Both the position numbers and the translations under genes were made by a program. Positions 52,145-60,577 of a DNA stretch of 64,000 nt are shown here, piece after piece. Below the pieces are notes generated by a model. The model ran no database searches. It worked only from the letters and a program-made list of their open reading frames with translations, and had not been told where the DNA came from. Within the stretch, counting starts at the first letter, position 1; each line of letters opens with the position of its first letter. Source of the DNA: an uncultured Lachnospiraceae bacterium (GTDB taxonomy: Bacteria > Bacillota > Clostridia > Lachnospirales > Lachnospiraceae); contig USGM01000001.1 of NCBI GenBank assembly GCA_900554205.1, forward strand, positions 25,024-89,023, read 5' to 3'.

Positions 52145-54085
52145 ATGATGAAAAAAATGAATCCATACCCTCTGGGGGCGCGCCGCGAAGCCGGCGGAAT
52201 CTGTTTTTCCTTTGTCTCCGTAACCGCGGACTGCGGAATCATACTGTATGACGCCCTGACGGGGGAGGAGAGACAGCGGATTCCGTTTGCCGAGGAGGAT
52301 CGCGTGGGTGAGATTTACTGTAAGCTCGTGGAGAATATCCGGCCGGAACAGGTGGTCTATCAGTTTTATCAGGCGGACAGGCTTGTGCCGGACGAACACG
52401 GCAGGGTTTTTCCGGGAAGACTTCCGTATGGAAAGGCGCGTTCCGGTGAGGAACTGCGCGCGGGCTTTCTTACTGAAAACTACGACTGGGAGAACGATAA
52501 ATGTCCGGCGCTTCCCTATGACCGGACAGTAATGTATTGTATGCATGTCAGGGGCTTTACCAGGCATACATCGTCAAAGGTGATGAACAGGGGAACCTTC
52601 GCCGGAATTTGCGAGAAGCTTCCCTATCTGAAGGAGATCGGTATTTCAACGCTCGAGCTTCAGCCGGCATATGAATTTCTGGAACTGGAAAAAACAGAGG
52701 TTCCGCCGCAGGGCGCTCCCTGCATCCAGTCGGTGAACAGAGTGAATTACTGGGGCTATAAGCAGGGCTTTTATTATGCGCCGAAGCAGGCTTATGCGGC
52801 ATCGGAGGATGCGGCAACGGAATTCCGCGATCTGGTGAAGGAACTGCACAGAAACGGAATGGAGCTTGTCATGCAGTTTTATTTCCCGGAGCAGGTGGAT
52901 AGAAATGATATTTCGGATATTCTGCGCTTCTGGGCTTTAGAATATCATGTGGATGGGTTTCATCTTCTGGGAACAGACCTTCCGATTGAACTGCTTGCGT
53001 CAGACCCGCTCCTCGCGGATAAGAAGTTCATGTACTATGGCATAAACGCTGATGTGGTCTACGGCAGAGACAGAATGCCTCAGTACCCGCATCTGGCAGA
53101 GTATAATGACAGCTTTCTGTACGATATGCGCCGCTTCTTAAAGGGCGATGAAAACATGATGAACAGCGTGCTTAAGGATATGCGCTACATTCCCGCAAAA
53201 GCAGGAGTGGTGCATTATCTGACGAATTATTACGGCTTCACGCTGGCTGACCTTGTCTCCTACGACAGGAAGCACAATGAGGGAAACGGCGAGGAGAACC
53301 GGGACGGAAACGACTATAATTGCAGCTGGAACTGTGGCGAAGAGGGAACGGCGAAGAGCCGTAAGGTCAGACAGCTGCGGATCAGGCAGATGAAAAACGC
53401 GATCTGTCTGATCATGCTGTCGCAGGGCACGCCGCTGATCTTTATGGGGGACGAGTTCGGCAATTCCCAGAAGGGAAACAACAATCCATGGTGTCAGGAC
53501 AATGCGGTCGGCTGGCTTGACTGGGGAAAGCAGGAGAAGAACCGGGAGCTTCTGGAGTTCTGGAAGCAGCTGGCGGCGTTCCGCCGGGCACATCCCATTC
53601 TGCACCCGGCGAGGGAACTTCGGCTGATGGATTACCTTTCCTGCGATTATCCTGACCTTTCCTATCACGGGGAGAGTGCGTGGAGACCGCAGACGGAGCA
53701 TCACAGCAGAAGCATCGGCATGATGCTGTGCGGCAAATATGCGCGGAATGATGAGGGACAGGAAGACGCATTCCTGTACATTGCGATCAATATGCATTGG
53801 GAGAGACATTCGCTCGCCCTGCCGAGACTTCCGAAAAATATGCACTGGGAGCTTGTGCTGACGACCGCTGAGGACAATTCGCTTCTTCCACAGGAGGAGT
53901 CGGAGGAATCCGGCAACAGCTGCCAGGTCGCACCGCGAAGCATTGCGCTGTATATCAGTGTTGCCGAACCGGAAAGGGCAGGTAAGCGGAAGGACAGAAA
54001 AGTAAGACGGCAGGAGCCGAAGCAGGAGACAGAAAGGAAAGATAAAGCAGCAGAAGGCAATGGGAAAGGCTTGGAGTCATTTTAA
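52145..54085 (+). CDS. GH13 glycogen-debranching/isoamylase homologue lacking catalytic residues
   Basis: A 646-residue protein with GlgX/isoamylase-like layout: an N-terminal beta domain (about 1-120), TIM barrel (about 130-470) and C-terminal beta domain, plus a basic tail. RTVMYCMHVRGFTRH, VNYWGYKQGFYYAP and LSQGTPLIFMGDEFGNSQKGNNNPWCQDN fit the family closely (quoted in parts). But region I reads ELVMQFYFPEQ instead of DVVYNH, region II HVDGFHLLGT instead of GFRFDLA (no nucleophile), the acid/base Glu region reads YYGINADVVYG, and region IV TNYYGFTLADLVSY instead of AHDGFTL. It is therefore probably a pseudoenzyme or glycan-binding protein. Overlaps the next gene by 26 nt. Confidence 0.8.
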   Translation: MMKKMNPYPLGARREAGGICFSFVSVTADCGIILYDALTGEERQRIPFAEEDRVGEIYCKLVENIRPEQVVYQFYQADRLVPDEHGRVFPGRLPYGKARSGEELRAGFLTENYDWENDKCPALPYDRTVMYCMHVRGFTRHTSSKVMNRGTFAGICEKLPYLKEIGISTLELQPAYEFLELEKTEVPPQGAPCIQSVNRVNYWGYKQGFYYAPKQAYAASEDAATEFRDLVKELHRNGMELVMQFYFPEQVDRNDISDILRFWALEYHVDGFHLLGTDLPIELLASDPLLADKKFMYYGINADVVYGRDRMPQYPHLAEYNDSFLYDMRRFLKGDENMMNSVLKDMRYIPAKAGVVHYLTNYYGFTLADLVSYDRKHNEGNGEENRDGNDYNCSWNCGEEGTAKSRKVRQLRIRQMKNAICLIMLSQGTPLIFMGDEFGNSQKGNNNPWCQDNAVGWLDWGKQEKNRELLEFWKQLAAFRRAHPILHPARELRLMDYLSCDYPDLSYHGESAWRPQTEHHSRSIGMMLCGKYARNDEGQEDAFLYIAINMHWERHSLALPRLPKNMHWELVLTTAEDNSLLPQEESEESGNSCQVAPRSIALYISVAEPERAGKRKDRKVRRQEPKQETERKDKAAEGNGKGLESF

Positions 54086-54605
54086 GACGATCACACACCA
54101 TAAGATCCTTGTGGCAAAGGGATGCTTCCGAATCGGATTATACAGGCAGGGGCTCCTTCACGACCTGTCGAAGTACAGCCCGACGGAGTTTCGCGTCGGC
54201 GCGAAATACTATCAGGGAACGCGCAGTCCGAATAATGCGGAGCGGGAGGAGATCGGGTATTCTACCGCGTGGATGCATCACAAGGGAAGAAATAAGCATC
54301 ATTATGAATACTGGCAGGACTATTCGGATGAGCCGGGAAAGAAGGGCTGGATGGTTCCGGTTCCGATGCCTGACCGGTACCTTGCGGAAATGATTATGGA
54401 CAGGATTGCGGCGAGCAAGGTCTATAAAGGAAAGGATTACACGGACGCGGCGCCACTGGAATATTATCTGCAGGGAACCAGACACGATCTGATCCATCCG
54501 AAGACTGCCGGCGAGCTGGAGCGCTTCCTGCGTATGCTGGCTGACGAGGGGGAAGAGAAGACCTTTGCATGTATTCGCAGAGAACTTGTGAAAAAGAAGA
54601 AATAA
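54060..54605 (+). CDS. DUF5662-like protein
   Basis: A 181-residue soluble protein with repeated His motifs: FKTITHHKILVAKGC, GLLHDLSKYSPTEF (an HD-like pair) and AWMHHKGRNKHHYEYW, then DRIAASKVYKGKDYTDAAPLEYY. This matches the DUF5662 pattern, with a possible metal-bound helical fold related to HD proteins. Substrate unknown. Its start lies within the end of the GH13-like gene. Confidence 0.75.
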   Translation: MGKAWSHFKTITHHKILVAKGCFRIGLYRQGLLHDLSKYSPTEFRVGAKYYQGTRSPNNAEREEIGYSTAWMHHKGRNKHHYEYWQDYSDEPGKKGWMVPVPMPDRYLAEMIMDRIAASKVYKGKDYTDAAPLEYYLQGTRHDLIHPKTAGELERFLRMLADEGEEKTFACIRRELVKKKK

Positions 54606-54671
54606 GAGGCTTGCACGGAGAGCCTGTATGAAGCATATGATACCATAAAAACAGGAAATTATGGTGAGCAT

Positions 54672-55061
54672 ATGAATTGGATTATCTTATTGTTACTCTT
54701 CGGCTGTGGCTGTGGTAACGGATGCGGAGGCTGCGGCAATGGTTGTGGAAGCTGCGGCAACAGCTGCGGTAACGGTCGTGGAGGCTGCGGCAACAGCTGT
54801 GGCAACAACAATAACGGCGGCTGCAACAACCGTCCGTCATGCAGATGTGAGCGTGCAAGAGAAGCGACGAGAGAGGCGAGAGAGGATGCCAGAGAGGCAT
54901 TGAGAGATGTCCGTGAGGCAAGAGAGAGAGAGCAGGCAGTCTGCGACGGCCCTGGAATGGTTCCCCCTCCGTGGCAGGATTATCCGCCCATGCCCAGACG
55001 CGGGGAAGACAGACGAGGGGAAGAAAGACGCGACAGCGATTGTGGCTGCGGACGCAATTAA
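54672..55061 (+). CDS. Small Cys/Gly-rich protein with charged tail
   Basis: A 129-residue protein. A short hydrophobic start (NWIILLLLF) leads into about 40 residues of GCG/GNGC/GSCG repeats with 15 or so cysteines, then a helical Arg/Glu/Ala-rich stretch (REATREAREDAREALRDVRE) and a Pro/Arg-rich end closing with CGCGRN. No family is recognised. Cys-Gly composition suggests metal binding or a cross-linked coat/envelope protein, as in some spore-coat proteins; this is inference. The site before ATG (TATGGTGAG) is modest. Confidence 0.65.
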   Translation: MNWIILLLLFGCGCGNGCGGCGNGCGSCGNSCGNGRGGCGNSCGNNNNGGCNNRPSCRCERAREATREAREDAREALRDVREAREREQAVCDGPGMVPPPWQDYPPMPRRGEDRRGEERRDSDCGCGRN

Positions 55062-55077
55062 TGAAATAGAAATCCGT

Positions 55078-55108
55078 CACAGGGCAAATCTTAAAGATTT
55101 GCCCTGTG
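55078..55108. terminator. Strong 13-bp hairpin after the Cys/Gly-rich gene
   Basis: CACAGGGCAAATC, loop TTAAA, GATTTGCCCTGTG. There is no T run, so it is a terminator or processing site by inference. Confidence 0.6.
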
Positions 55109-55156
55109 GTGTGAATAGACAGGATAGTGCAGGAAAACTGCGGAAATGAGGATAAA

Positions 55157-56542
55157 ATGAATCAGGAAAGTACAAAAACATCAATTACAGAAAACAAGAT
55201 GGGAACCATGCCGGTAGGAAAGCTGTTGTTTAATATGTCTCTGCCGATGATGGTCTCCATGCTGGTACAAGCTTTATACAATATTGTAGACAGTATCTTT
55301 GTGGCGAAATTGTCTGAGAACGCGCTGACTGCCGTTTCACTGGCATTCCCGCTGCAGACCTTGCTGATTGCAGTGGGAAGTGGTACGGGCGTGGGTATGA
55401 ATGCCCTGCTGTCCAAGTCGCTCGGAGAGAAAAATACGGACAAGGCAAACCAGACGGCAGCGAATGCCGCGGTATTGTATCTGCTCAGCTATATTGTGTT
55501 TCTGATTCTGGGATTTACCGTCGTAAAGCCGTTCTATCTCAGCCAGATCGGAGGAGCCGACAGGGAGATTATGCGGATGGGAATTGACTACCTGAGCACG
55601 GTCATGATCTTTTCCTTTGGGCTTTTCGCCCAGTTCTTCTTTGAAAGACTGCTCACCTCGACCGGAAAGACGATCTTCAGCATGATTTCCCAGCTGAGCG
55701 GGGCGCTGACGAATATCATTCTGGACCCGATTCTGATCTTCGGATTGTTCGGAGCGCCGAGGATGGGTGTCACCGGTGCGGCTGTTGCAACCGTTATCGG
55801 ACAGTGCGTATCCGGTGTGGTAGCTGCTGTATGCAATTTCAAATACAATCATGAAGTGGAGCTTACCTTCAGCGATTACAGACCGGACGGAAAAATCATC
55901 GGGACGATTTACGCGGTCGGGGTACCGTCCATTATTATGCAGTCTATCGGCTCAATCATGACCTACAGCATGAACCGGATACTGATTACTTTCTCCTCCA
56001 CAGCGACAGCGGTATTTGGCGTGTATTTCAAGCTGCAGAGCTTTTTCTTTATGCCGCTGTTCGGATTGAATAACGGTATTACACCGATCATCGCCTACAA
56101 CTACGGTGCAAGAAAGCGGAAGCGTATGATGCAGACGATCAAGCTGAGCATGACTGTTGCATTCTGTCTGACCTTTATCGGCTTTGTCTGCTTTGAGGCA
56201 ATTCCGCAGGTGCTTCTCGGATTGTTTGCAGCGTCGGGGGATATGCTGACAATCGGCATACCTGCGCTGCGCATCATCGGTGTGCACTATCTGATCGCAT
56301 GGTTCTGTATTGTCTCGGGAACGGTATTTCAGGCGCTGGGGAAAGCAATATTCAGTATGGTGGTATCCATCATGCGCCAGCTCTTTGCACTGATCCCAGC
56401 CGCCTATATTCTTTCAAAGCTGGGTGGGCTTCATGCGGTATGGTGGGCATTTCCGATTGCAGAGCTGATGTCCCTTGCGGTGTCACTGATATTCCTGATC
56501 CATATCTATAAAACCATCATTAAGAAGCTGCCGGAAGACTGA
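55157..56542 (+). CDS. MATE-family efflux transporter
   Basis: A 461-residue cation-coupled multidrug/toxin exporter with 12 helices. LLFNMSLPMMVSMLVQALYNIVDSIFV is the characteristic first-helix region (quoted in two parts: LLFNMSLPMMVSML, VQALYNIVDSIFV). GVGMNALLSKSLGEK and the mirrored second-half GLNNGITPIIAYNYGARKR are typical MATE loops. ATG 55157 has GAGGAT upstream and is preferred to an in-frame start at 55127. Substrate not predictable. Confidence 0.94.
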   Translation: MNQESTKTSITENKMGTMPVGKLLFNMSLPMMVSMLVQALYNIVDSIFVAKLSENALTAVSLAFPLQTLLIAVGSGTGVGMNALLSKSLGEKNTDKANQTAANAAVLYLLSYIVFLILGFTVVKPFYLSQIGGADREIMRMGIDYLSTVMIFSFGLFAQFFFERLLTSTGKTIFSMISQLSGALTNIILDPILIFGLFGAPRMGVTGAAVATVIGQCVSGVVAAVCNFKYNHEVELTFSDYRPDGKIIGTIYAVGVPSIIMQSIGSIMTYSMNRILITFSSTATAVFGVYFKLQSFFFMPLFGLNNGITPIIAYNYGARKRKRMMQTIKLSMTVAFCLTFIGFVCFEAIPQVLLGLFAASGDMLTIGIPALRIIGVHYLIAWFCIVSGTVFQALGKAIFSMVVSIMRQLFALIPAAYILSKLGGLHAVWWAFPIAELMSLAVSLIFLIHIYKTIIKKLPED

Positions 56543-56579
56543 TTCATAGAGGAACAAAATGCAATAAGAGGGGATAAGA

Positions 56580-56617
56580 AAGGGCGGATGAACTTAGGTT
56601 TGAGTTCATCCGCCCTT
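56580..56617. terminator. Bidirectional terminator between MATE and potD
   Basis: AAGGGCGGATGAACT and AGTTCATCCGCCCTT form a 15-bp stem between the convergent genes; flanking GATAAG/CTTATC extends it. Confidence 0.8.
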
Positions 56618-56640
56618 ATCAGTGTGCCTTGCGGCACGCG

Positions 56641-57699
56641 TCAGTTTGACATGATTTCTTTCCAGATGTTGTTGTAGAGCTCGTCGCCGTCCTCACCAAG
56701 ATAGAGGTAGGTTTCAAGATCATACTTGGAGAGGTCGGGGAAGGCAATTTCGGAATTGCGGATATCTTCGTCCTCGATCTGCTCCTGTGCAATAACGTTC
56801 GGAGTAGAGTAGGTGATGTATTCAAAGTTCAGCAGGGCGATGTCGCCGCGACACATGAAATCAATGAACTTTTCAGCATTTTCCTTGTTGGGAGCGTTCT
56901 TCGGGATGACCCAGCCGTCGATCCATACGTTTGTGCCTTCCTCGGGGATGACGTATTCGAGATCGGGGTTCTCACGCTTGGTATAGATGGCCTCGCCGGA
57001 GTAGATAACGCCGAGTGCCGCTTCGCCGCCGATCATCTTGTCACGAACCTGATCGATGACATATGCCTGTACAAGGGGCTTCTGTGCGATCAGCGCGTCC
57101 TTTGCCTCCTGAAGCTCGGACTCGTCTAAGGTGTTCATGGAATAGCCCTTTAATTTCAGCGCTACCATAAACAGATCGCGCACGGAATCCTGCATCAGGA
57201 TATTGTCGGCATATTTCTCGTTCCAGAGGATAGACCAGCTGGTGACAGGTTCGTCAACCATGGTCTTGTTGTAGAGAATGCCGACCGTTCCCCAACAGTA
57301 GGGGACGCAGTATTTGTTGCCGGGATCAAATTCCTCAGCCTGCTCGTAATACTGGGCGCCGATATTTGCCTTGGCATTCGGCATATTGTCGTAGTTCAGT
57401 TCCTGCAGCAATCCGTTTTCGATCATCTTATTAATCATGTAATCGGAAGGGCAGATGACATCATAGGCGGAAGACCCGGCCTCCACCTTGGGATACATGG
57501 CCTCGTTTGTCTCGAACTCGTCATAGATGACCTTGATTCCGGTCTCCTCCTCGAACATATCGAGCGTCTGGGGATCAATGTATTCGCCCCAGTTGTAGAC
57601 ATAGACGACACCGTTTTCGCCGCCTTTCTCGGAACCGCAGCCGGTCAGAGAGCCGACGGCAAGAGCCGTGCAGAGCAGCAGTGCAATACCTTTTTTCAT
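56641..57699 (-). CDS. potD: Spermidine/putrescine-binding lipoprotein
   Basis: The extracellular polyamine receptor of the PotABCD importer; 352 residues. Signal peptide with lipobox LTGC (Cys about residue 21). VYVYNWGEYIDPQTLDMFEEETGI is the PotD/F hallmark (quoted in parts: VYVYNWGEYIDP, FEEETGI), with DVICPSDYMINKMIE and YCVPYCWGTVGILYN lining the site. IDGWVIPKNAPNKENAEKFI is conserved near residue 265. Last gene of the operon, 24 nt after potC. Confidence 0.95.
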   Translation of the reverse strand: MKKGIALLLCTALAVGSLTGCGSEKGGENGVVYVYNWGEYIDPQTLDMFEEETGIKVIYDEFETNEAMYPKVEAGSSAYDVICPSDYMINKMIENGLLQELNYDNMPNAKANIGAQYYEQAEEFDPGNKYCVPYCWGTVGILYNKTMVDEPVTSWSILWNEKYADNILMQDSVRDLFMVALKLKGYSMNTLDESELQEAKDALIAQKPLVQAYVIDQVRDKMIGGEAALGVIYSGEAIYTKRENPDLEYVIPEEGTNVWIDGWVIPKNAPNKENAEKFIDFMCRGDIALLNFEYITYSTPNVIAQEQIEDEDIRNSEIAFPDLSKYDLETYLYLGEDGDELYNNIWKEIMSN

Positions 57700-57723
57700 A
57701 AGTTTTTTCCTCCTCGTATATGA

Positions 57724-58494
57724 CTATTTTGCCTTTTTCTTAGGTGTGTAATTGACAAGCAGAAGCAGGATCAGAACCGAGACGAAGATGATCGCCGACA
57801 GGGCGTACATCTCGGGCTTGATTCCCTTCTTTACTTCGGTATAAATCTTTGTGGACAATGTATCGATTCCGGGCCCCTTTGTAAAGTGCGTGATAATGAA
57901 ATCATCCAGCGACATGGTGAATGCCATCAGGAAGCCGGAGAGGATTCCGGGGAGCAGGTCGGGAAAAACGACCTTGAAAAAAGCGCGCAGCTGGGATGCA
58001 CCGAGGTCGAGAGCCGCCTCATAGGTATGCGGGTTCAGCTGCTTCATCCTAGGCATGACACTGAGAATCACATAAGGGATGTTGAAGGTGATATGTGCCA
58101 TCAGGATCGTGAGAAAACCGAATTTTATGCCGAGGCTGATAAAGAGCAGCATCAGTGAAATACCCGTGACGATGTCGGCGTTCAGCATCGGGATGTTGGC
58201 GATTCCGAGACTGATGGTTCGTGCCTTCCTCTTCATTGCCTGCAAGGAGATACAGGCGATTGTGCCGATGACAGTCGAAATGACTGCCGAGAGTAGGGCA
58301 ATCGCCAGCGTGTTCCAGAGCGCCTGCATGATGACATCGTTCTGAAAGAGACTCTGATACCATTTCAGCGTAAAGCCGCCCCATTTTGCCCTGGTCTTGC
58401 TCGCGTTGAAGGAGAGTACGATCAGCGTGGCGATAGGTGCATAGAGGAAGATAAAGATCAGAGCAATATAGATTCTTCTTGCTGCATTTCTCAT
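57724..58494 (-). CDS. potC: Spermidine/putrescine ABC transporter permease PotC
   Basis: A 256-residue inner-membrane permease with six helices. The EAA loop is EAALDLGASQLRAFFKVVFP near residue 155. The start codon overlaps the potB stop as ATGA, so the two are co-translated. Forms the heterodimeric channel with PotB. Confidence 0.95.
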   Translation of the reverse strand: MRNAARRIYIALIFIFLYAPIATLIVLSFNASKTRAKWGGFTLKWYQSLFQNDVIMQALWNTLAIALLSAVISTVIGTIACISLQAMKRKARTISLGIANIPMLNADIVTGISLMLLFISLGIKFGFLTILMAHITFNIPYVILSVMPRMKQLNPHTYEAALDLGASQLRAFFKVVFPDLLPGILSGFLMAFTMSLDDFIITHFTKGPGIDTLSTKIYTEVKKGIKPEMYALSAIIFVSVLILLLLVNYTPKKKAK

Positions 58495-59303
58495 AGTGCG
58501 TTCGCCTCCCCTTCTTTATCTGTGACGGCACTGATTACCATATTAAGGATAATGAACATCATGAGCACGATGGAAAGTCCGCTTCCGAGGTGCCAGTTGC
58601 CGGTCTGGGTAAATTCCTGTTCGATGACGTTTCCGATCAGCAGGATCTTGCTGCCGCCGAGAATCTTTGAGATGACAAAGGTCGTCAGGGCAGGAACGAA
58701 AACCATTGTGACTCCGCTGATGATGCCCGGAATGCTCAAAGGGAAAATGATCTTGAAAAAAGTCTGGACACTGTTGGCACCCAGATCCCTGGCGGCATTT
58801 ATCATGTTGACATCTATCTTCACGAGCACATTATAGATCGGCAGAACCATAAAGGGCAGGAAGTTGTAAACCATGCCCAGCACAATTGCCGACGGTGTGT
58901 TGATGATATTCAGGGAGGGCAGATGCAGCAGCTCAAGGATGCTGTTGATCACACCGGTCTTCTCCAGAAGCGTCTGCCATGCCAGAGTGCGCAGCAGAAA
59001 GTTCATCCACATCGGCAGAATAAAAATCAGGACAATAAAGGAATCCCTGCTGGTGCCTGCCCGGCTCAGGATCATTGCGAGCGGGTAGGCGAGCAGGAAG
59101 CAGATCACGGTGCTCACCACGGACAGCTTGACAGATTCCCAGAGAGCCTTGGAATGCTCCGGTGTGGCGATCGCCGTTATATTACTTAAGGTAAAGACTC
59201 CGTTCTTGTCAGTCAGCCCATAGTAGAACACCATGCACAGCGGCACGATGATGAACAGTGCCGACCAGAAGAGAAAAGGAATCGACAGCATCTTTTTATT
59301 CAT
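58491..59303 (-). CDS. potB: Spermidine/putrescine ABC transporter permease PotB
   Basis: A 270-residue permease with six helices and EAA-like loop NAARDLGANSVQTFFKIIFP near residue 165. The N-terminal FLFWSALFIIVPLCMVFYYG is the usual PotB first helix. ATG 59303 lies inside the end of potA (overlap 8 nt), with GGAG just upstream; a TTG three codons earlier is also open. Confidence 0.94.
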   Translation of the reverse strand: MNKKMLSIPFLFWSALFIIVPLCMVFYYGLTDKNGVFTLSNITAIATPEHSKALWESVKLSVVSTVICFLLAYPLAMILSRAGTSRDSFIVLIFILPMWMNFLLRTLAWQTLLEKTGVINSILELLHLPSLNIINTPSAIVLGMVYNFLPFMVLPIYNVLVKIDVNMINAARDLGANSVQTFFKIIFPLSIPGIISGVTMVFVPALTTFVISKILGGSKILLIGNVIEQEFTQTGNWHLGSGLSIVLMMFIILNMVISAVTDKEGEANAL

Positions 59304-60369
59304 TGACTCCAACAGCCTCCTCGTCCTCGGATTCCGGTTTGTTCATGATCTGGATGTTAAACGGATCGATCTGGATGCCGACAGCAGTGCCCACAGGGAA
59401 CATTTTTGTCGAATGGACGAGCCATTCATAGCCGTTGGCAGTGACCTCCATCTCGTAGTGTACACCCTTGAAGATGATGTGTGTGACAACACCCTGAATG
59501 GTTCCCTGAGAGGGTTCCACCAGCTCGATGTCCTCGGGGCGGATGACGGCATCCACCGGCTTGTTGACGCCGAAGCCCTCATCGACACAGGCAAATTTTG
59601 CACCGAGAATTTCTACCAGTCTGTCCTGCAGCATGGTAGCGCCGAGAATGTTGCTGTCGCCGATAAAGTCAGCGACAAAAGCGTTTTCCGGCTCGTTGTA
59701 AATCTTTTCCGGTGTGCCGATCTGCTGGATATAGCCCTGGTTCATGACAACGATCGTATCGGACATCGTGAGGGCTTCCTCCTGATCGTGGGTGACATAG
59801 ATAAAGGTAATGCCAAGCTCGTTCTTCAGACGGATCAGCTCGTACTGCATGTCCTGACGCAGCTTCAGATCGAGCGCGCCGAGAGGTTCGTCGAGGAGAA
59901 GGAGCTTCGGTTCATTTACGATAGCGCGGGCGATGGCAATACGCTGCTGCTGACCGCCGCTGAGAGAGTCCGGCATACGGTGCTCATAGCCGTCAAGGTT
60001 TACCAGCTTCAAGGCATACTTGATCTTGTCGTCGATATAGGATTTGCTCTTGCCCTTGATCTTTAAGCCGAAGGCAATGTTTTCCGCAACATCCATATGC
60101 GTGAAGAGGGCATACTTCTGGAAGACGGTATTCAGATTCCGCTTGTTCGGGGGCAGCTGTGTGATGTCCTGACCCTCAAAGATGACCTGTCCTTTATCGG
60201 GTTTTTCAAAACCACCGAGGATGCGGAGAGTCGTGGTCTTGCCACAGCCGCTGGGACCCAGAAGGGTCAGAAACTCATTCTGGCGGATATAGAGATTCAG
60301 GTCGTCCAGAATCAGCTGTCCGTCGTAGGATTTTGAAATATTGACCAGATCAACAAGAGCGTCTTTCAT
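59296..60369 (-). CDS. potA: Spermidine/putrescine ABC transporter ATPase PotA
   Basis: A 357-residue ATPase. Walker A LGPSGCGKTTTL near residue 37, signature LSGGQQQRIAIARA near 137, Walker B LLLLDEPLGALD near 158, switch HDQEEAL near 193, and a C-terminal TOBE regulatory domain (about 250-340, DAVIRPEDIEL). AAAGGAG precedes the start. Heads the potABCD operon; polyamine uptake across the membrane. An inverted repeat lies in its leader. Confidence 0.96.
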   Translation of the reverse strand: MKDALVDLVNISKSYDGQLILDDLNLYIRQNEFLTLLGPSGCGKTTTLRILGGFEKPDKGQVIFEGQDITQLPPNKRNLNTVFQKYALFTHMDVAENIAFGLKIKGKSKSYIDDKIKYALKLVNLDGYEHRMPDSLSGGQQQRIAIARAIVNEPKLLLLDEPLGALDLKLRQDMQYELIRLKNELGITFIYVTHDQEEALTMSDTIVVMNQGYIQQIGTPEKIYNEPENAFVADFIGDSNILGATMLQDRLVEILGAKFACVDEGFGVNKPVDAVIRPEDIELVEPSQGTIQGVVTHIIFKGVHYEMEVTANGYEWLVHSTKMFPVGTAVGIQIDPFNIQIMNKPESEDEEAVGVNE

Positions 60370-60402
60370 GCTGCAACTCTCCTTTAAAAATCAAAATTTT
60401 TC

Positions 60403-60423
60403 ATGCATCTGTATCGGATGCAT
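60403..60423. promoter_or_regulatory. Inverted repeat in the potA leader
   Basis: ATGCATC, 7-nt gap, GATGCAT. It lies about 15 nt downstream of the predicted transcription start and could be an operator or a small RNA hairpin. Confidence 0.4.
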
Positions 60424-60433
60424 ACTGCCATAA

Positions 60434-60462
60434 ATTTTATACACTTCCACCTAGAAAGTCAA
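60434..60462 (-). promoter_or_regulatory. Promoter of potABCD
   Basis: On the minus strand TTGACT, 17-bp spacer, TAAAAT. Confidence 0.65.
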
Positions 60463-60522
60463 CGAATATTTGACAGGATTTGCCCCTGAAAGTCGAAACC
60501 ATCGAGAAAAAGAAAAAAAGGT

Positions 60523-60550
60523 TTTACATTGCTTCGTTTTGTGCTATATT
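60523..60550 (+). promoter_or_regulatory. Promoter of the lactonase gene
   Basis: TTTACA, 16-bp spacer, TGC-extended TATATT, 27 nt before the start codon. Confidence 0.65.
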
Positions 60551-60577
60551 TAGGGAAAGCAGAAGGAGGTATTCCGC

